Below are positions 60,660-64,000 of a stretch of DNA of 64,000 nt, in pieces. Numbering within the stretch: position 1 is the first letter of the stretch; every line of letters begins with the position of its first letter. A model generated the notes under the pieces. It saw only the letters and a list, made by a program, of their open reading frames with translations. It searched no databases and was not told the origin of the DNA. The position numbers and the translations under genes were made by a program. The stretch is from NCBI GenBank assembly GCA_964059195.1, contig CAXKWD010000004.1:125088043-125152042 (forward strand), in the 5' to 3' direction. Source of the DNA: Ectobius pallidus. Taxonomy: Eukaryota > Arthropoda > Insecta > Blattodea > Ectobiidae.

Positions 60660-60755
60660 AAAATAAAACTCTGAAAAAAAAATTATATTAAAAAAAAAAA
60701 AAGGAAAAAAGAAAGAAAAAGAAAGAAAAAAGAAAGAAAAAAGAAAAAAATTAAG
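60660..60755. repeat. A-rich (GAAA)n purine tract
   Basis: Poly-A passing into AAAGAAAG/AAAAAG repeats on the plus strand. On the minus strand it is a long polypyrimidine tract just inside the candidate intron. Confidence 0.9.
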
Positions 60756-60779
60756 ACTAACGTCTTAGTGTTTGGTAAG

Positions 60780-61330
60780 AGTAAGGATTCTTACTTACGA
60801 GCTGCAGGATTCCGTGCAAGATTCACACCACAACACCACAAGAAAGGAAAAGTAAAAATTTGTCGGTATCCATCCACACACGGCAGGCTGGCACGCCCCC
60901 ACACATGCAAATAGCGGTCGGTGGTGGCGGCGGCGGGCCGGTGGTACCACTAGTCGGCCCGATCGCATCCAGACAGCAACGTGACTGCCTTTCGCCTGAC
61001 GGCAGAGTCGGGGGAGTGGCGTTCAGCAGACGCCCGGCGCATGTCCCGCACGACGCCTCGGAACCGCCTCTCTCTTAGAGGCCCAGTCACCAGGCGACAT
61101 CTTCTGGACGTTTTCGAAAATACTCGCCAGAGAAGAAAGGGGTGGCGAAATTTTGAGTTCGTCTATCTACTGGCGCCATCCTTGAGAGAAACGGATCCGC
61201 CTGGAAGCTCATTTGACCACGTGACCTGACTCGTCTTCTGAGGAGTTCCACTTGGAGATGAAGCGCCACTTTTGAATTGTCCACAGAACCGCTCCCGGTA
61301 CTTTCGTGATTTATTAGCACTCTCGCACAT
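60780..61330 (-). promoter_or_regulatory. CpG-rich block with minus-strand splice donor; candidate 5' exon
   Basis: Strongly CpG- and GC-rich (for example GGTGGCGGCGGCGGGCC at about 60921). It is bounded on its left by a near-ideal minus-strand splice donor CTGCAGCTC|GTAAGTAAG (exon end 60799, intron from 60798). A CACGTG E-box lies at about 61218-61223. This suits a noncoding first exon or promoter of a leftward gene. Frames on both strands (60860-61078, 60981-61229, 61087-61320) show no family. The transcription start is not identifiable. Confidence 0.35.
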
Positions 61331-63920
61331 GACCCGATGCTTTTTAATACATTTTTAAAAACCTATATTATCGTCATATTACATTTCTTGACAGTAGCCG
61401 AAAGGAAATTTTTCCGGGAACGAATAGTTTATGCTTGAATTTCCCGCTCATCTCACGATTACAGTTTTGACGGAGACCGTTGCATTCGTGGATCTCGAAT
61501 TTCGGATTCTCTTTTCAAACTAATGTTAATTTTCAGAACACTAAAAGATATTGTAAGAAAGTTATCTTGCGGAGACAACCGTTTTGAACTTGGAATTTAA
61601 AAAAAAAAATCACCCTAATTGACCGCAATAGAAGAATGAAATTAGATTTCTTAATTGCGTTGATAGATCTGAAATTGGTAAAGAAATCACCGATAGGAAA
61701 TAGCGACGTCTATAATGGACATGAGGCTATACTCGATGCCGAGGCTCGACTGATTATGACTACGAACTATGAAGGGGGCTAATATAGGTGTTACCACGCG
61801 ACATTTACCTCTCCGATTGTTTCAATAACCGGGAATCGTGGGTCAAACGCTGTTGTGTTGTTGTGCTGTATTGGGGGTTGGACGCATGCGTTGCAGTATG
61901 TGTGACACTTTCACACATGTTGTATATCAGTAGCTTGAAACTAGTAACTGTTTATAAATACACACACAAACACGCGTCAGCAGCGGGCAATCTATACCAG
62001 CGTTATTATCATATGGTGCCTCCTCCTACCACCCTTCCCCCACTCATCATCTGTTCATCCTCAATACCCCCTATTTATTCCTACCCATTTATTTATTTTT
62101 TCAATAACCAAGAACATAAATATTTTTGTTATATTTAATCGTAAACAGAATTCTCTCCTTTTATGTAAAGTTTCATTTTACGAGCAGAGCTCGTTAAGGT
62201 AAAAAATAAAAAGGCGCACGCACGTTACAGAGAGTACAGACCATAGAGGATATCCTCAGATACCAATGTCGTTCTCTTTCCTTTTGTACAAATTAATAAT
62301 TATCAATTTCCTTCATTTTAACCGCTAAAATACTATTATTTCTACTAAGCTTAGTATTATTATCGTGTACCTATTAATAATTTACAAAATTCAAAATAAC
62401 ATAAACAACTATTTTGGCAATACAATTTTTGTCCATAACGTAGACATCGGTAGTTATATATTTGATTCATGCTACCAAAATGTTTGCCAAAAGTGATTAT
62501 GTGAAAAAGTAAGCTGATGAGTTGTTGTAATGTAAAATAAAAGTTCTTTCAAGAAATAAATTGCGTTTAATATATTTTTTTAACAATAAGGAGACTTATT
62601 TATTGGACAACCCTCGTTTTTTAAACGTTTTGACGAAAAAAGTTAGATAGTTATAGTAGGCTATATGACAGCCAACCTCTGTGCAAACGCAGGGATTGTC
62701 TTTTGTGGCGAACAACAATACACCTTTGCATGAAGCCGATACAACTGAATGTGCACACTCTGCAATATGTCCTCTTACTCTATATCGGATTTGAAGAGAG
62801 GTTGTTCTATTGCTCACGCTTAGGGTAAAGAAAGTTATGTGAGTCTACCACGTCATATTTTCCTGCTATCTTTTTTCACGGGTCTATTGACTCTACATAA
62901 AAAAGGATTGCAAAAAAGTTCGCGAGGGAAAAAAAAGTAATTTTCTCCCTTTGTTTTTACATATTCGTCCTGGCTCGTACTCTGTCGTATGAGATCGGAC
63001 AGTGGGGGTTTCTCTGCTTTAGATCTAGGCCTATGTCGCTTTGGACTCGTTAAGGAAAAAAAAAAGTTTATGAAAAAAGCGATCTCTGCCGCGCTGGCGC
63101 GTAGAGTAATCGGTTCATTGCATTGCGCTGCCACTTCCAAACGCCCAGGTTTGTACTCTTATATTCCTGCTGTTATTGATGACCAGTTGCAGCTTCACTG
63201 GACACTCTTGTAGGGGATCACTCCCATAACAAATCGTAATAGGTCTGAAAAACCTTATACCTATTACCGAATGCACGATTTAAAGTATTCCGGTACTTGT
63301 TTGGTGAATAAAAATCCACTATGAAATTTCTCACAGAACTGTTCATCGCAACGGGTATTGCCTCAAATGAGCTATCACTTTAACGTTGTCAATTTCTTAT
63401 ATCTGAAAGATATGAGAAACTAATTTTTGATTCACTCCACTGATTACGCATGTGCTAAACCATGCAATATTTGAAAATAAAACCTTGTATTTAGCAATGG
63501 ATTAAACGCTTCACTAAAATTCAAATTAGGATACTGGAATGGGAAGAGTAAACAAATGCAATATATGGCTGGCTTTGTAAATACCCTCCAGAGAATTTTT
63601 AATAAAAAAAAATATTTCAAATAAAAGTTTTAGCTCTTAGTGTAAGCCCCTTATGTTCGAAATCAGCAGAGCATCTTCCGAGAATATCGATAAAAATGAA
63701 ATTCTTTCATGTCAGATATTAGTAAAAGAATTTTACGTGTACTTTATATAACATTGGAGAACACCCAAAATAGCTATAATATAGGGGAGATATGACATTC
63801 TTTATAAGGTGTGTGACAGGGACACAAAAGTTCTCTTGCAGGCTAACATATTATGTTTCTTTTCTGTTCCCGACCAGTACCATAGGTAGTATGTAGAGTC
63901 AGTATTAGTTCTTTCAAAAA
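61331..63920. other. Noncoding DNA right of the CpG-rich blocks
   Basis: Mostly AT-rich with G+C-richer parts at 61780-62040 and 62980-63190. A 116-codon plus frame at 61788-62138 and shorter frames at 62596-63213 show no recognised family. No clear promoter or repeat boundary. Confidence 0.4.
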
Positions 63921-64000
63921 CATGAAAGCCTCGTCTCACTCCACCGCCAAGGCCCGGGCTGACTTTGCGCAGTGGTTTCACAGTGAGTCCCTTTCTAATG
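63921..64000 (+). CDS. Partial open frame running off the window (speculative)
   Basis: An ATG at 63921-63923 with A at -3 opens a frame of at least 26 codons to the window edge. The peptide begins MKASSHSTAKARADFAQWFH. Two readings are possible. First, it is a start exon with a donor-like CACA|GTGAGTCC at about 63973-63981. Second, the ARADFAQWF phrase resembles the RxxFAQWF phrase that, from memory, precedes the catalytic domain in some mariner-type transposases of insects, so it may be a transposase fragment. The frame upstream of the ATG shows no support for a longer transposase. Evidence is thin either way. Confidence 0.2.

Noticed and set aside
1..64000. CRISPR array, operon or bacterial gene cluster
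   Set aside because: No regularly spaced direct repeats with unique spacers, no ribosome-binding sites or dense ORFs; composition and repeats are eukaryotic.

Overview
The window looks like AT-rich, gene-poor nuclear DNA of an arthropod. I find no convincing intact protein-coding gene. Open frames are short (about 135 codons at most), they overlap repeats and low-complexity DNA, and none shows a protein family outside transposon remains. Evidence for an animal, probably insect, genome: tRNA-derived SINEs with A and B boxes, decayed non-LTR reverse transcriptases, hAT, pogo/Tigger-like and TA-flanked MITEs, many microsatellites, and splice-donor-like sequences beside CpG-rich blocks. The tRNA-derived SINE at 44246-44672 resembles elements I associate with cockroaches. 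Together with very frequent TAGGCCTA words this makes a blattodean the best guess, but that assignment is from memory and unproven.

Layout. 1-14600: AT-rich DNA with a large foldback (1103-1546) and a complete hAT MITE with an 8-bp target duplication (4131-4401), plus GC-richer islands at 7650-7910, 9520-9900 and 11080-11275 that could be regulatory. 14622-15892: a retroelement-like repeat in two tandem copies ending in GACA-rich DNA. 16000-30000: microsatellites, a 24-bp perfect palindrome (19094-19117), a full SINE with near-perfect target duplications (22637-22910), a degraded pair of tRNA-like repeats, a MITE with 33-bp perfect inverted ends (27556-27812) and a pogo-like MITE (28756-29010). 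30168-31400: a 5'-truncated, decayed Jockey/CR1-type LINE. 32000-45300: SINE fragments, a dimeric repeat (35044-35341), two possible piggyBac-type ends and long simple repeats. 48342-48444: a short hairpin with a 22-bp perfect stem. 49985-50355: a second LINE fragment, R2-like in character. 51347-51892: a second complete hAT MITE with an 8-bp target duplication.

57120-61330 differs: CpG- and GC-rich blocks, CCG and CT runs, hairpins, and two minus-strand splice-donor matches (after 60799 and 57942). This may be the promoter and 5' exon region of a gene transcribed leftward, in which case most of the window would be intron or downstream DNA. At the right edge a short plus-strand frame (63921-64000) runs out of the window.

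I did not find a new multi-gene system. The most unusual items are the foldback, the hairpin, the three well-bounded MITEs, the tandem retroelement dimer and the genome-word bias.
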